A stretch of 6,149 nucleotides of DNA from contig JAEYUT010000368.1 of assembly GCA_023432305.1 (NCBI GenBank), positions 1 to 6,149 on the forward strand. The letters are read 5' to 3'. Position 1 is the first letter of the stretch. Each line of letters opens with the position of its first letter. The translations under genes and the position numbers were made by a program. A model generated the notes under the pieces. The model was not told the origin of the DNA and ran no database searches. It saw only the letters and a program-made list of their open reading frames with translations. Below are positions 4,604 to 6,149 of the stretch, in pieces. This DNA is from Actinomycetes bacterium (GTDB lineage Bacteria; Actinomycetota; Actinomycetes; Actinomycetales; Microbacteriaceae).

Positions 4604-5977
4604 ATGATCAACGGAGACGTCTCGCACTGGTGGAATGCGGCGGGAGGTGTGCCGGAAGCGCGGCCTGCACTGCCCGCGTCGACGCAGGTGGATGTGGCGA
4701 TCGTGGGCGCCGGGTACACCGGCCTCTGGAGCGCCTACTACCTGAAGCAGGCCGACCCCTCGCTGCGCATCGCCGTGATCGAGCAGCGCCACGTCGGCTA
4801 CGGGGCGTCGGGACGCAACGGGGGCTGGCTCACCAACTCGATCACGGGTGGCCGCGAGCAGTACCTGAAGACCCACAGCAGAGATGAGATCGAGCGCTTC
4901 CAGCGCGAGATGAACGTCACGGTCGACGAGGTCATCCGCGTCGCCCAGGCGGAAGGCATCGACGCCGACATCCTCAAGGGCGGCGAGTTCAATGTGGCCT
5001 ACACGCCCGCGCAGGAGGCGCGTCTGCGCGCCTGGGCTGCCGCCGAGCAGGAATGGGCGAGCTCGGATGTCGAGCTGCTGGAGGCGGCGGATGCGACAGC
5101 GAAGATCCACGTCGCACGCACGCGCGCAGCCATGTGGCATCCGCATTCCGCGCGCATCCAGCCCGCGAAGCTCGTCGCAGGACTCGCGGCCGCCGTGGAG
5201 CGCCTCGGGGTGACGATCTACGAGAGCACGCGCGCGACGGAGATCCTCCCGCACAAGGTGCGCACCAGCCATGGCGATGTCGACGCCGAGTACGTCGTGC
5301 GCGCCACCGAGGGCTTCACGGCCCAGCTGAAGGGGCTGCGCCGCCTCTGGCTCCCGATGAACTCCTCGCTCATCGCGACCGAGCCTCTGCCCGCATCCGT
5401 CTGGGACGAGCTGAACTGGTCCGAGGGCGAGGTGCTCGGCGACATGGCTCACGTCTACATGTACGCGCAGCGCACTGCGGATGACCGCATCGCGATCGGC
5501 GGACGCGGAGTGCCCTACAAGTACGGCTCGCGCACCGACCTCGACGGCCAGACCCCGGAGGTCACAGCGGAGAAGCTGCGCCGCATCATGGTGCGGTTCT
5601 TCCCCGCCACCCGCGACGCGCAGATCGACCACGTGTGGTCAGGTGTGCTCGGGGTGCCGCGCGACTGGTCGGCGACCGTCGGACTCGACCCGGCGACGGG
5701 CATCGCGTGGGGCGGCGGCTACGTGGGCACAGGCGTCACGAGCACCAACCTCGCGGGACGCACGCTCGCCGACCTCATCCTGGGCCGAGACACCGATCTC
5801 ACCTCGCTGCCGTGGGTGAACCACAGGGTGCGCAGGTGGGAGCCCGAGCCGCTGCGCTGGATCGCCACCAAGGGGCTCTACACGGCGTACGGCATGGCCG
5901 ACCGGATCGAGGACCGCGGGGGAGCGCGTACCTCGCCCATCGCGAAGATCGCCGACGTGATCACCGGACGCAACTGA
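4604..5977 (+). CDS. FAD-dependent oxidoreductase, DAO/PuuB-like (amine or amino-acid oxidase)
   Basis: 457 residues. The DAO family oxidises C-N bonds of amino acids and amines with FAD; members include D-amino-acid dehydrogenase, sarcosine oxidase and gamma-glutamylputrescine oxidase. The N-terminal dinucleotide fold is VDVAIVGAGYTGLWSAYYL (29-47) with the GxGxxG loop at 35-40 and E60 at the end of strand 2 for the ribose. GYGASGRNGGW (65-75) matches the PuuB-like second FAD motif. The C-terminal FAD loop is WGGGYVGTGVTSTNLAGRTLADL (369-391). There is no cysteine in the protein, so the cysteinyl-FAD link of monomeric sarcosine oxidase is impossible. ATG 4604 is chosen because GGAAG lies 5 bases upstream and the family-like MINGDVSHWW begins there. 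In-frame ATG 4592 is close but lacks a ribosome site, and the frame open back to 4454 looks non-coding. The cupin gene follows after 11 bases, so they are probably one operon. The real substrate cannot be read from sequence; PuuB-type polyamine use is only a similarity. Confidence 0.9.
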   Translation: MINGDVSHWWNAAGGVPEARPALPASTQVDVAIVGAGYTGLWSAYYLKQADPSLRIAVIEQRHVGYGASGRNGGWLTNSITGGREQYLKTHSRDEIERFQREMNVTVDEVIRVAQAEGIDADILKGGEFNVAYTPAQEARLRAWAAAEQEWASSDVELLEAADATAKIHVARTRAAMWHPHSARIQPAKLVAGLAAAVERLGVTIYESTRATEILPHKVRTSHGDVDAEYVVRATEGFTAQLKGLRRLWLPMNSSLIATEPLPASVWDELNWSEGEVLGDMAHVYMYAQRTADDRIAIGGRGVPYKYGSRTDLDGQTPEVTAEKLRRIMVRFFPATRDAQIDHVWSGVLGVPRDWSATVGLDPATGIAWGGGYVGTGVTSTNLAGRTLADLILGRDTDLTSLPWVNHRVRRWEPEPLRWIATKGLYTAYGMADRIEDRGGARTSPIAKIADVITGRN

Positions 5978-5988
5978 GAGGCACCTGC

Positions 5989-6149
5989 ATGACCGACATC
6001 ACCACCATCGCCCGACTTCGCACCGCAGACGGCTCCATCGGGGCGCACACCGCCAAGCCGACAGCCCTCACCGAGGGGCTCACGGAGGCTGCCGAGACCG
6101 TCTGGGCGAACGGACGGATCGAGACGGGCCTCTGGGAGTGCACGCCCGG
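5989..6149 (+). CDS. Cupin_3-like small protein, 5' part only
   Basis: The ATG at 5989 has GAGAGG (5976-5981) 7 bases upstream, overlapping the stop of the oxidoreductase gene. The first 53 codons are open to the window edge. Residues around VWANGRIETGLWECTP (38-53) resemble the first strands of Cupin_3 (DUF861, EutQ/ureidoglycine-type) proteins, in which a Trp-Glu-Cys-x-Pro-Gly stretch precedes the barrel. Such small cupins often sit beside DAO-family oxidoreductases in amine-degradation clusters, a general observation rather than something shown here. The metal-binding half of the barrel is outside the window, so enzyme activity cannot be judged. There is no signal peptide. Confidence 0.75.
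   Translation, partial: MTDITTIARLRTADGSIGAHTAKPTALTEGLTEAAETVWANGRIETGLWECTP

Noticed and set aside
4571..5632. Long open minus-strand frame opposite the FAD oxidoreductase
   Set aside because: Composition is typical of an antisense shadow in GC-rich DNA, and the sense frame has all FAD motifs.

Overview
The base composition (strongly GC-rich), the GC-ending codons, the frequent GTG starts, the LAxTG sorting signal and the TANNNT-type promoters placed directly in front of start codons all point to a high-GC actinobacterium, most likely of the Microbacterium/Microbacteriaceae type. The genus is an inference from style, not from a marker gene. The window reads as ordinary chromosome. There is no transposase, integrase, phage gene, CRISPR array or large repeat.

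Layout. Bases 1-60 hold the tail of an upstream unit and a good hairpin terminator. Bases 60-162 are a leader with a perfect 14-bp palindrome and a strong hairpin. They precede a secreted, probably sortase-anchored surface protein of unknown function (163-1191, +). Nine bases later comes rdgB, the XTP/dITP house-cleaning pyrophosphatase (1201-1779, +). Next is a metal-efflux pair: a cation diffusion facilitator (1848-2768, +) overlapping a DtxR/MntR-family metalloregulator with manganese-type ligands (2746-3390, +). Converging on it is a DedA-family membrane protein (3414-4187, -), with a tRNA-Leu(UAG) gene upstream on the same strand (4305-4388, -). After a 215-base gap, divergent from the tRNA, comes a catabolic-type pair: a DAO/PuuB-like FAD-dependent amine oxidoreductase (4604-5977, +) and the first 53 codons of a Cupin_3-like protein that runs off the window (5989-6149, +).

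How they work together. The CDF exporter and the regulator probably form one operon for metal homeostasis: the regulator senses Mn(II) (or Fe(II)) and the CDF removes divalent metal. The FAD enzyme and the cupin are closely spaced and probably belong to an amine or amino-acid degradation operon continuing to the right. RdgB and DedA are general maintenance functions (nucleotide pool cleaning; undecaprenyl-phosphate or envelope homeostasis).

Points worth a second look are modest. They are two almost identical TAG-N-CT/GGAGG/start arrangements suggesting leaderless transcripts, the uncertain regulator start (GTG without a ribosome site, or a well-placed ATC), the HD/ED metal site of the CDF next to a Mn-type regulator, and the unknown LAATG surface protein with its structured leader. 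I found no clear sign of a previously undescribed system.
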